Source: Massilia agilis (GTDB lineage: Bacteria; Pseudomonadota; Gammaproteobacteria; Burkholderiales; Burkholderiaceae_D). From it: a DNA stretch of 64,000 nt. Position numbers and translations under genes: made by a program. The notes under the pieces were generated by a model, which was not told where the DNA came from, did not search any database, and saw only the letters and a list, made by a program, of their open reading frames with translations. Numbering within the stretch: position 1 is the first letter of the stretch; every line of letters starts with the position of its first letter. This document shows, one piece after another, positions 27,085 through 35,600 of this stretch. The stretch is from positions 992,001 through 1,056,000 of the forward strand of contig NZ_JANUHB010000001.1 in assembly GCF_024756255.1 (NCBI RefSeq), given 5' to 3'.

Positions 27085-28137
27085 ATGAAAAAAGTCCTCA
27101 TCCTCGGCGTCAACGGCTTCATCGGCCACCACCTGTCCAAGCGCATCCTGGAAACCACCGACTGGCACGTGTACGGCATGGACATGCAGGCCGACCGCAT
27201 CGAAGAGCTGCTGGCCAACCCCGAGTACAAGTCGCGCATGCACTACTTCGAGGGCGACATCACCATCAACAAGGAATGGGTCGAGTACCACGTCAAGAAG
27301 TGCGACGTGATCCTGCCGCTGGTGGCCATCGCCACCCCGTCCACCTACGTCAAGCAGCCGCTGCGCGTGTTCGAACTGGACTTCGAAGCGAACCTGCCGA
27401 TCGTGCGCTCGGCCGCCAAGTACGGCAAGCACCTGGTGTTCCCATCCACCTCCGAGGTGTACGGCATGTGCCACGACGAGGAATTCGATCCCGAGAACTC
27501 GGAACTGATCTGCGGCCCGATCAACAAGCCGCGCTGGATCTACTCGTGCGCCAAGCAGCTGATGGACCGCGTGATCTGGGGCTACGGCATGGAAGGCCTG
27601 AATTTCACCCTGTTCCGTCCGTTTAACTGGATCGGCGCCGGCCTGGACTCGATCCACACCCCGAAGGAAGGCTCCTCGCGCGTGGTGACCCAGTTCTTCG
27701 GCCACATCGTGCGCGGCGAGACCATCTCGCTGGTGGACGGCGGCAAGCAAAAGCGCGCGTTCACCTACATCGACGACGGCATCGACGCGCTGATGAAGAT
27801 CATCGAGAACAAGAACGGCGCGGCTACCGGCAAGATCTACAACATCGGCAACCCGACCAACAACTACTCGATCCGCGAACTGGCCGGCATGATGATCGAC
27901 CTGGCCAAGGAATACCCGGAATACGCCGAAGGCGCGAACAAGGTCACGATCACCGAGACCACCTCGGGCGCCTACTACGGCCAGGGCTACCAGGACGTGC
28001 AGAACCGCGTGCCGAAGATCACCAACACCTGCGACGAACTGGGCTGGGCGCCCAAGACCACGATGGCCGAAGCGCTGCGCGGCATCTACGACGCCTACCG
28101 CGGCCAGGTCGGCGCAGCCCAGGCGCTGATGGACTGA
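27085..28137 (+). CDS. UDP-glucuronate C4-oxidising decarboxylase (C-terminal half of ArnA as a separate protein)
   Basis: 350 aa short-chain dehydrogenase. The NAD-binding start is KKVLILGVNGFIGHHL. Catalytic residues are in FPSTSEVYGMC (Thr/Ser and Glu) and YSCAK (Tyr and Lys). It oxidises UDP-glucuronic acid and releases CO2 to give UDP-4-keto-pentose for arnB. AAAGAGA precedes the ATG at 27085. Coding bias is strong and the sequence is highly conserved along its whole length. No ugd (UDP-glucose dehydrogenase) lies in the window, so the UDP-glucuronate must come from a gene elsewhere. Confidence 0.92.
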   Translation: MKKVLILGVNGFIGHHLSKRILETTDWHVYGMDMQADRIEELLANPEYKSRMHYFEGDITINKEWVEYHVKKCDVILPLVAIATPSTYVKQPLRVFELDFEANLPIVRSAAKYGKHLVFPSTSEVYGMCHDEEFDPENSELICGPINKPRWIYSCAKQLMDRVIWGYGMEGLNFTLFRPFNWIGAGLDSIHTPKEGSSRVVTQFFGHIVRGETISLVDGGKQKRAFTYIDDGIDALMKIIENKNGAATGKIYNIGNPTNNYSIRELAGMMIDLAKEYPEYAEGANKVTITETTSGAYYGQGYQDVQNRVPKITNTCDELGWAPKTTMAEALRGIYDAYRGQVGAAQALMD

Positions 28138-28138
28138 G

Positions 28139-29080
28139 GTGGGTCCGCTCCTCGTCCTCAAGATCGACGTCGACACCTATCGCGGAACGAAGGAAGGCGT
28201 CCCCAACCTCGTGCGCATGCTTAAAGCGCACGGGGCCCAGGCCACCTTCCTGTTCTCGCTGGGGCCCGACCATACCGGCTGGGCCCTGCGCCGGGCGCTG
28301 CGTCCCGGCTTCTTCAAGAAAGTCTCGCGCACCTCGGTGGTCGAGCACTACGGCTTCAAGACCCTCATGTACGGCACGCTGCTGCCCGGCCCCGACATCG
28401 GGGTGCAGGCGGCCGATGAGATGCGCGCCGCGCACGCGGCCGGCTTCGAATGCGGCATCCACACCTGGGACCACGTGCTGTGGCAGGACAACGTGCGCGG
28501 CCGCGACGAAGCCTGGACCGTACGCATGATGCGCAAAGCGGCCCAGCGCCATGCGCAGGTCTTCGGCCAGCCGCCGCACACCCATGGCGCCGCCGGCTGG
28601 CAGATGAACCGCCACGCCTTTGCCGAGCACGACGCGATGGGCTACGCCTTTGCCTCCGACGGCCGCGCGCTGCTCAACGAGGACGGCTCGCTGGTTGACC
28701 CGGCGGCCGGCCCCTACCGCTTCCCGGGCGGGCGCTGCATCCAGATGCCGACCACCCTGCCCACGCTGGACGAGCTGCTCGGCCGCGAGATCGGCGGCAG
28801 CACCATCGGCACGGGCAACATCGGCGCACACCTGCTGCGGCTGACCGAGGGTGCGCGGCGCGATCACGTGTACACTTTGCACGCAGAACTTGAAGGGCAA
28901 AAACTCGCCCCCATATTCGAGCAGCTGTTGACAGGTTGGAAAGCCCAAGGCTACCAGCTGGCGTCGATGGCGCAGTACCATGACAAGATAAAAGACGCCG
29001 CGCTGCCCGAGTATCCGGTCACGTGGGGCGAAGTACCGGGCCGGTCGGGCGAACTGATCGTCCTGGACACCAACACGTAG
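28139..29080 (+). CDS. arnD: ArnD-like polysaccharide deacetylase
   Basis: 313 aa NodB-fold protein. LKIDVDTYRGTKEGVPNLVRMLK supplies the first metal Asp, and GFECGIHTWDHVLWQD the metal histidines. It removes the formyl group from undecaprenyl-phosphate-Ara4FN, which makes transfer effectively one-way. The start is a GTG at 28139, one base after the TGA of the preceding gene; the GAGG of that stop region may serve as ribosome binding site. It is the last arn gene, followed by a GTGGGC palindrome. Confidence 0.9.
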   Translation: MGPLLVLKIDVDTYRGTKEGVPNLVRMLKAHGAQATFLFSLGPDHTGWALRRALRPGFFKKVSRTSVVEHYGFKTLMYGTLLPGPDIGVQAADEMRAAHAAGFECGIHTWDHVLWQDNVRGRDEAWTVRMMRKAAQRHAQVFGQPPHTHGAAGWQMNRHAFAEHDAMGYAFASDGRALLNEDGSLVDPAAGPYRFPGGRCIQMPTTLPTLDELLGREIGGSTIGTGNIGAHLLRLTEGARRDHVYTLHAELEGQKLAPIFEQLLTGWKAQGYQLASMAQYHDKIKDAALPEYPVTWGEVPGRSGELIVLDTNT

Positions 29081-29102
29081 GGTGGGCTCCCGAGCCCACG
29101 CG
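29081..29102. repeat. GTGGGC-type palindrome, copy 1
   Basis: GGTGGGCTCCCGAGCCCACGCG forms an 8-bp stem with a 2-nt centre directly after the arnD stop. The same core (TAGGGTGGGC...GCCCACGCG) recurs at 31641-31714 and 55982-56010. It may act as the transcript end of the arn operon, although no T tract follows. Confidence 0.7.
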
Positions 29103-29174
29103 GTGATACAGAGCGCTTGAGCACCGCCGCCGGCAAGAAGCCACTCACCCTGCGCCAAACTAGAGGAGTGACCC

Positions 29175-29630
29175 GTGGCCGACAGCCCATCGAACTTCAG
29201 CGCCCCCATGACCGGCGGCCAGACCTTCAACCTGCAAGGCCGCCCGGCCAAATACACCGTGCTGTACTTCTACCCGAAGGACAACACCCCGGGCTGCACC
29301 ACCGAAAGCATCGCCTTCCGCGACCACTACCCCGAATTCCAGGCGCTCGGCGCCGAGATCTACGGCTTGTCGCGCGACTCGATGAAGTCGCACGACAACT
29401 TCAAGGGCAAGCTGGGCCTGCCGTTCGAACTGATCTCCGACCCGGACGAGCTGGTGTGCAACCAGTTTGGCGTCATGAAGATGAAGAACATGTATGGTAA
29501 GCAAGTCCGCGGGATCGAGCGGAGCACGTTTGTATTTGACGCTAGTGGCCGATTGGTGAAAGAATGGCGTGGCGTGAAAGTCAACGATCACGTCAACGAA
29601 GTGCTGGAATTTTTGAAGAGCCAGCCCTGA
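29175..29630 (+). CDS. bcp: Peroxiredoxin, Bcp/PrxQ type
   Basis: 151 aa thiol peroxidase that reduces hydrogen peroxide and organic peroxides. YPKDNTPGCTTESIAFRDHYPEF contains the peroxidatic C41. In E. coli Bcp a resolving Cys lies five residues later (C-x4-C); here that position is Ile46. The only other Cys is in DELVCNQFG, so this is either a 1-Cys enzyme or uses that residue. The GTG at 29175 is preceded by AGAGGAG at 29162-29168. It stands alone between the arn cluster and phoH. Confidence 0.9.
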   Translation: MADSPSNFSAPMTGGQTFNLQGRPAKYTVLYFYPKDNTPGCTTESIAFRDHYPEFQALGAEIYGLSRDSMKSHDNFKGKLGLPFELISDPDELVCNQFGVMKMKNMYGKQVRGIERSTFVFDASGRLVKEWRGVKVNDHVNEVLEFLKSQP

Positions 29631-29724
29631 CACGGATGGCTCCCTGGTTCAACCTGCTGGACGTTATCCGCTTATTTTGAGTCGACACCTGCTCCACTCG
29701 CATCATTCCAATCTGGCAGTTCGC

Positions 29725-29747
29725 CCGTCCGGCCCCTTTCCGGACGG
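29725..29747 (+). terminator. Weak hairpin after the peroxiredoxin gene
   Basis: CGTCCGG and CCGGACG pair around an 8-nt loop about 95 nt after the bcp stop. There is no run of T after it, so termination by this hairpin alone is doubtful. Confidence 0.4.
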
Positions 29748-29851
29748 CGTTGCCCCCCTTAGATTCCCGATAGCTCCGAACCGCTCTCGCGCCCCATCCG
29801 TGGATGCCGGCGCGTCATGCGCTTTCCTGACTTTTTTAGATTGAGAACCTG

Positions 29852-31618
29852 ATGCCACTGCCCAAAATGCCCACCAAGCCAGCCACGCTGCTGGCCGTCA
29901 AAGATTACCCCAAGGTCGAGCCCGGCAAGGCGAAGGTAACGGCCGTCCCGGCCCAGGCCGCCAGTGCGGACGTGGAAGACCTGATCAGCGGCCAGGCCGT
30001 GCCGGCGCCCAAGGCCACGCGCGCGCGCAAGAAAGCCGCCCCGGTGCTGGCCGAGGTGCCGCCGCCGGCCGCCAAGGCCCCGGCGCGCGCGGACAAGGGC
30101 GGCGTTGCTGCCAAGCTCAAGGAAACCGACATCGACCAGCCGCATCCGGCCAAGCACAAGCCGGTCGAGATCAACATCAAGTCCGGCGCCAGCCGCAAGG
30201 CCGACAAGGCCGGCCAGACCAAGGTGTTCGTGCTCGACACCAATGTGCTGATGCACGACCCGACCTGCCTGTTCCGCTTCGAGGAGCACGACGTCTACCT
30301 GCCGATGATGACGCTGGAAGAGCTGGACAACCACAAGAAAGGCATGTCCGAGGTCGCGCGCAACGCACGCCAGGTCTCGCGCACGCTGGACGCCCTGATC
30401 GCCAACGTGGACGACGACGCGATCGAAAACGGCATTCCGCTGGCCAAGCTGGGTAACAAGGACGCCAAGGGCCGCCTGTACTTCCAGACCAAGCTGAACG
30501 GCGCCGCGCTGCCGGAAGGCCTGCCCTCGGGCAAGGCCGACAACCAGATCCTGGGCGTGGTGCGCGCGCTCGAAGCGCAGCAGCCGGGGCGCGCGATCGT
30601 GCTGGTGTCCAAGGACATCAACATGCGCATCAAGGCGCGCGCGCTGGGCCTGCCGGCGGAGGACTACTTCAACGACCATGTGTTGGAAGACACCGACCTG
30701 CTGTACTCGGGCATCGTCCAGCTGCCGGACGACTTCTGGGACAAGCATGGCAAGAACGTGCAGTCGTGGCAGGAAAACCGCAACGGTTACTCCTCCACCT
30801 ACTACCGCGTGAGCGGCCCGCTGGTGCCGACCCTGCTGGTGAACCAGTTCGTGTATTTCGAGCCGAAGAACGGCGAGGCGCCGTTCTATGGCCAGGTCAA
30901 GGAAATCAACGGCAAGACCGCCGTGTTCCAGACCCTGCGCGACTACAGCAGCGCCAAGAACGGCGTGTGGGGCATCACCGCGCGCAACCGCGAGCAGAAC
31001 TTCGCGCTCAACCTGCTCATGAATCCCGAGGTCGACTTCGTCACCCTGCTCGGCCAGGCAGGCACCGGCAAGACCCTGCTGGCGCTGGCGGCGGGGCTGG
31101 CGCAGGTACTCGAGACCAAGCTCTACAACGAGATCATCGTCACCCGCGTGACCGTGCCGGTGGGCGAGGACATCGGCTTCCTGCCGGGCACCGAGGAAGA
31201 GAAGATGTCGCCGTGGATGGGCGCGTTCGACGACAACCTCGAGGTCCTGATGAAGTCCGACAGCGAGGCCGGCGACTGGGGCCGCGCCGCCACCCAGGAC
31301 CTGATCCGCTCGCGCATCAAGATCAAGTCGCTCAACTTCATGCGCGGGCGCACCTTCGTCAACAAGTTCCTGATCATCGACGAAGCGCAGAACCTCACGC
31401 CCAAGCAGATGAAGACGCTGGTCACGCGCGCCGGCCCCGGCACCAAGATCCTGTGCCTTGGCAACATCGCCCAGATCGACACGCCGTACCTGACCGAAGG
31501 TTCGAGCGGCCTGACCTACGTCGTGGACCGCTTCAAGGGCTGGGACCACGGCGGCCACGTGACGCTGGCACGCGGCGAGCGTAGCCGCCTGGCAGACCAT
31601 GCGAGCGACGTGCTGTAA
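29852..31618 (+). CDS. PIN domain - PhoH family ATPase
   Basis: 588 aa. The first 120 residues are Ala/Lys/Pro-rich and disordered. A PIN RNase-like domain (about 125-290) follows, with VFVLDTNVLMHDP and MMTLEELDNHKKG giving the acidic metal site. The C-terminal PhoH domain (about 375-588) has Walker A GQAGTGKT near 401 and Walker B FLIIDEAQNLTPKQMKTL. PhoH2-type PIN-ATPases act as RNA helicase/RNases in vitro. The full-length start MPLPKMPTKP is the only good ATG, but the weakly conserved N-terminal part makes its exact position less certain. Confidence 0.9.
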   Translation: MPLPKMPTKPATLLAVKDYPKVEPGKAKVTAVPAQAASADVEDLISGQAVPAPKATRARKKAAPVLAEVPPPAAKAPARADKGGVAAKLKETDIDQPHPAKHKPVEINIKSGASRKADKAGQTKVFVLDTNVLMHDPTCLFRFEEHDVYLPMMTLEELDNHKKGMSEVARNARQVSRTLDALIANVDDDAIENGIPLAKLGNKDAKGRLYFQTKLNGAALPEGLPSGKADNQILGVVRALEAQQPGRAIVLVSKDINMRIKARALGLPAEDYFNDHVLEDTDLLYSGIVQLPDDFWDKHGKNVQSWQENRNGYSSTYYRVSGPLVPTLLVNQFVYFEPKNGEAPFYGQVKEINGKTAVFQTLRDYSSAKNGVWGITARNREQNFALNLLMNPEVDFVTLLGQAGTGKTLLALAAGLAQVLETKLYNEIIVTRVTVPVGEDIGFLPGTEEEKMSPWMGAFDDNLEVLMKSDSEAGDWGRAATQDLIRSRIKIKSLNFMRGRTFVNKFLIIDEAQNLTPKQMKTLVTRAGPGTKILCLGNIAQIDTPYLTEGSSGLTYVVDRFKGWDHGGHVTLARGERSRLADHASDVL

Positions 31619-31640
31619 GCGACGCGTCCACGTACGTTCT

Positions 31641-31714
31641 GGTTGAACGCGTGGGCGGGAGACCCGCCCACCCTGCCGGTGTAGGGTGGGCAGATTCTGC
31701 CCACGCGTTCAACC
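31641..31714. repeat. GTGGGC-type palindrome, paired copy
   Basis: Two GTGGGC hairpins face each other. The outer 16 nt (31641-31656, GGTTGAACGCGTGGGC) are the exact reverse complement of 31699-31714. Each unit also has its own inner stem (GTGGGCGGG/CCCGCCCAC; GTGGGCAGA/TCTGCCCAC). It follows phoH and precedes a strong terminator. Confidence 0.8.
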
Positions 31715-31741
31715 AGCGCCAGCCCGCCCCCCACAAGAAAG

Positions 31742-31777
31742 AAGACCTGTGCGCCGCAAGGCCCACAGGTCTTTTTT
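31742..31777. terminator. Strong terminator between convergent phoH and fecR-like gene
   Basis: AAGACCTGTG (31742-31751) pairs with CACAGGTCTT (31764-31773) and a run of six T follows on the plus strand (31772-31777). It ends the phoH transcript; on the minus strand only short A/T runs flank it, so its action on the TPS operon is less sure. Confidence 0.85.
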
Positions 31778-31794
31778 CGTTCAGCCGAACCGGC

Positions 31795-32643
31795 TCAGCG
31801 CACGATGCAATCGACCGCCTGCGAGGGGCCGGGCCCGCTGGACGCCGCTGGCCCGCCGCTGCCCGCGTTGAACGACGGCGGCGGCACAAACTGGATGCCC
31901 GGGTTCGACGGCACGATCACCGGCGGCTGGTTCACGCTCGGCACAAAGCCAAACTGGCCGGCCTGGAAGCCCTGCGAGCCGCCGTTGTTGGTCACCACGA
32001 TCGCACCATCGGTCACCTGCAGGTGCAGGCCGGGCGGCAGCACCGGCGGTGCCGCCGGGCCAGGGCCGGCGCCGGTCCCGGGAGGTTGCGCCACCGGTCC
32101 TGCCTGTCCCTGGGTGTCCGGCACGCCGCCAATCGGCGAGGGCGGCATCCCCGGCAGGCCAGGCGCCTGGCTGCTCGCCGGCGGCACGTAATGCGCAATG
32201 AAGGTGGTGCCGCGAATGCCGATGGTCGCACTCGGCGTCTTGAGCGCGAACTTTTCCTTGTTGCGCTTGCCCAGCAGGCCGGTGACCGAGCGCAGGCCGC
32301 CCTTGACCAGGTCGAACGAGGCACTGTCGCCGTCCGGCTTGGCGGCGTCATACGCGAACTTCTCGATCTTGAAGGTCGTGTTCGGTCGCAGCGTGATTTC
32401 GCCGTTGTCGACGAACTTGATCTGCGCGTAGGTGTTCTTCTCCGACACCAGCGTGTCGCCGTTCTCCACCTCCGATTTCACCGCCAGCACCTTGACGGTG
32501 CCGTTCGGCTTCTTCGCCACCAGCGGTCCGGACAAGTGGGCGACCGTGCCCACCACCTGCGCCCAGGCAGTGCTGCCGGCCAGCAGCAGCACCGCGCACA
32601 GCAGGGCCTCAATTGCAATAAGTTTTGGTCGCAGGTTTCTCAT
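31795..32643 (-). CDS. Secreted FecR-domain protein
   Basis: 282 aa from the ATG at 32643, preceded by GGAGC. The signal peptide (about 1-28, IEALLCAVLLLAGSTAWA) sends it to the periplasm. The FecR domain (about 55-150) shows GDTLVSEKNTYAQIKFVDNGEITLRPNT and the family motif TIGIRGTTF (140-148). The rest (155-282) is Pro/Gly-rich and low complexity, ending SQAVDCIVR. Unlike FecR of iron systems there is no cytoplasmic anti-sigma part, no membrane helix and no ECF sigma gene nearby. The first 35 nt overlap the end of the TpsA gene in another frame, so the two are translationally coupled. The role is probably structural or sensory at the cell surface; this is inference. Confidence 0.87.
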   Translation of the reverse strand: MRNLRPKLIAIEALLCAVLLLAGSTAWAQVVGTVAHLSGPLVAKKPNGTVKVLAVKSEVENGDTLVSEKNTYAQIKFVDNGEITLRPNTTFKIEKFAYDAAKPDGDSASFDLVKGGLRSVTGLLGKRNKEKFALKTPSATIGIRGTTFIAHYVPPASSQAPGLPGMPPSPIGGVPDTQGQAGPVAQPPGTGAGPGPAAPPVLPPGLHLQVTDGAIVVTNNGGSQGFQAGQFGFVPSVNQPPVIVPSNPGIQFVPPPSFNAGSGGPAASSGPGPSQAVDCIVR

Positions 32644-35600
32644 TCTTTGCTCCATTGTTCTCGCTGCCTGCCGGGCCGCTCTGCTTGTCGGACTGCTTCT
32701 CGGACGGCTTGTCCGCGTCGCTGCCGCTGCTGCCACCGCCAGCCGCCGGTGGGGTGGCCGGCGCGCCGGATCCACCGCCGGTGGCCGGCGAGGTTTTGCC
32801 CTGGGTGCTGCTGTTAATCAGCGTGACGGTGGTCTGGACCGCGTCCGCCACCGGCGCCTTTTCCTTCTCGGTGCTGCCCGTGGTCGGGTTCGGGTTGAAC
32901 ACGACGCAGCTCGCATCGTTGGGGTGGCTCGCGCAGAAGTCCGGCTTGGGCAGCACGGCCTCGCAGCCTTGCTGGTTCGGGTTGACGGCGCACACCTCGA
33001 GCTTGGGCAGGATCACGCCGCAGCCTTGCAGGGTCGGGCTGGCGATACACTGGGTCATGGTCGGCAGCACTGCCGGGCAGCCCGCTACCGTCTTGTCGCT
33101 GACGCACTGCGAGATCGTCGGCAGCACGCCCACGCAACGGGGGTCGCCCGGGCTGCCCAGGCAGTAGTCGAAGGTCTTGCCGATCACCGCGCCGCAGCCT
33201 TCGCGGGTCTTGTCGGTCTTGCACACGTCCAGCGGCGGCAGGATCGCGTCGCAGCCGGCGCCGTTCGGATTGCCCACGCAAGCGACGAACTTCAGGCGCT
33301 CCAGCACGGCAGTGCAGCCGAACACGCTGGCGTCGTTCTTGCAGACGTCCGGCGACGGCAGCACGCTGGCGCAAGCCGGGTCGCCCGGGGTCTTGGCGCA
33401 GGCTGCCACCTTGTCGTGCTCTTTCACGACAATGGCGCAGCCGTAGGTGTCCGGCTTGGCCGTGCAGACGTCAAACGTCGGCAGCACCACGCTGCAGCCG
33501 GCGCCCTTCGGATTGGCGATGCAGGCATCGATCTGGCCACGCTTGTCGTTCAGCGCCGCGCAGCCCGGGAAGGTCGGGTTGGCCGCGCAGTAGTCGGCCG
33601 AGCTGGAGCAGCTGGCGCCAGTCGGATTGGCCACGCACTGCTGCACCTGGTCCTGCTTGATCACGACGTCGCAGCCGGTCGCCGACGGGTTGGCCTTGCA
33701 TTCGTCGATCTTCGGCATCACGGCGGTGCAGTTGGCGCCGGTCGGGTTGGCCGCGCAGGTCTTGCGCGCGTCTTCGAGCAGCGCGGCGCAGCCGTCCACT
33801 GCCGGGTTGGCGACGCACTGGTCCAGCGTCGGCGGCGTCGGGCTGGGGGGCGGCGTGCCCGACGAACCCGACGGCAGGTGCAGCTTGCCCGGCGCGGCCT
33901 GGAAGGCGCCCGTGGCGATGGTCGAGGACGTGGCGGCCACGGTGATGTCGCCCGACACCGAGGCGACCAGCGCGCCGTCGTGTACCTCGATCGCGCCGCT
34001 GGTGACCTTCAGGTCGATGTTGCCGCTCTTGGTGCTGACCTCGCCACCGATGGTCATGCCGCTTTGCGCGGTCAGGCTGATGTTGCCGCTTTCGGTGTGC
34101 ACGCGGCCGTCGCCCGGCGAGGACATCATCGCCGTCGCGCTCAAGCTCGGCGAGCTGCTGATCTTCGGTACCGTCATCGTGCCGGTTGCCGCAATCGCGA
34201 GCGAACCGCTGTTGTCCGAATCCGAGGCCGAGCTCTGGTAGGCGCCCCAGACGATCAGGTCACCCGTGTTGCGGATGTTGACCGGCTTGCTGCCGGTCTG
34301 GTTGTTCGACACGCGCAGCACGCTCACTTCGGTGTTGAGCGACGCGCTGGCGCTGCCCACGCCGTTGGTCGAATACATGTCCAGCTGGCCGGCGCGGATG
34401 GTCCCTGCGCCGCCGATGCCGGCCGCCTGCAGCGACACGAAGCTTTCCGGTGCGCTGAGCGTGCGGTCCAGCGTCAGTGCCCCACCGCTGGTGATGCGCA
34501 GGCCCGATGTGCTGGCGCTGATGCCGGACATGCCGCCCACATCGCCCACGTGCACGTCGCCCGCGGTGTTGAGCATGAACGGGCCTGCCGTGCTGGCGCC
34601 GGCCACCTTGTTGATCGTGTTGGGGGCCATCAGCGCAACGTAGTTGCCCTTGACGACCAGCTGGTCCACGTTCAGGGCCCCGGCTTCGCCCTGGGCGACG
34701 GCCAGGTTGGACTTGAGCGACAGCACGCCGCTTGGCATCGTCAACGGCGCCGACAGCGCCAGCGCCGCGCCGCCCGCGTCCAGCGTCAGCTTGCCGAACG
34801 TGTGGGAGGAAAGGTCGAGCGCGCTGCTCACGCTCAGGCCCGCAAAAAAGCCCGGCAGGCCGCCGATCGTGAGGTCGGCCGTGTCGATCTGGCCAAGCAT
34901 GGACTGGTCCAGCCCGAACGTGCCTTCGCCAAGCTGGCCCAGCGTGATCGGGGCGTCGGGGCTGTGCGGCATGGCCTTGACGGTGTTGGCCGTGATCGGC
35001 TTGCTGATGCGCAGTCCGTCGCCGGTCAGGTACACGGCGCCGGCGGTGACCGGGCCAGCCATGTCGAGGATGGTGCCGCGGTTGCCGTGCAGGGTCGCGA
35101 GGAAGTTGCTGGATGAGCCCAGGCTCACCGGCGCATTCACGGCAATCGGGCCCGAGCTGTCCAGGCTCAGGTGCGCGCTCGTGTTCAGCGCGGAGCTGAT
35201 GTTCACGCCACCCGTGTTGGCGCTGGTGCCGATGTTCAGCTCATACGCCGAAAAGCGCGCCAGCGCCGCCGCGTCGAGCCACAGCGAGGAGCCATTCGCG
35301 GTGCCGGAGCCGACCACGATCTGGCGCGACGGCGTGTGGCTGGCGAAGCTGATGACCGGGTCGCGGCCGCTGATGCCGCCGATGTTGCCCGCCAGGGTCA
35401 TCTGGTCGGCGATCAGGTCCACGTAGTTCTGGCTGCTGATCTTCGCCGCGCTGTTCAGGTTGATGCCGTTCCCGGCCGCGAACAGCACGCTGCCGTTGGC
35501 CGACACGTTGGCGTTCACGTTGATGTTGTGGTTGGCGTAGCCGGTGACGTCGGCGCTGCCCGAGAGCGCGTCCGTGATCGTCAGGTCGTTCTGCGCCTGC

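Noticed and set aside
26159..28137. Frameshifted single arnA gene
   Set aside because: The two halves have a clear stop, a 12-nt gap, and a separate ribosome binding site and ATG; both are full-length for split ArnA proteins.
32432..35116. About 890-codon plus-strand frame opposite the TpsA gene
   Set aside because: Arg/Ala/Val/His-rich product without motifs; the minus strand has signal peptide, TPS domain and repeats.
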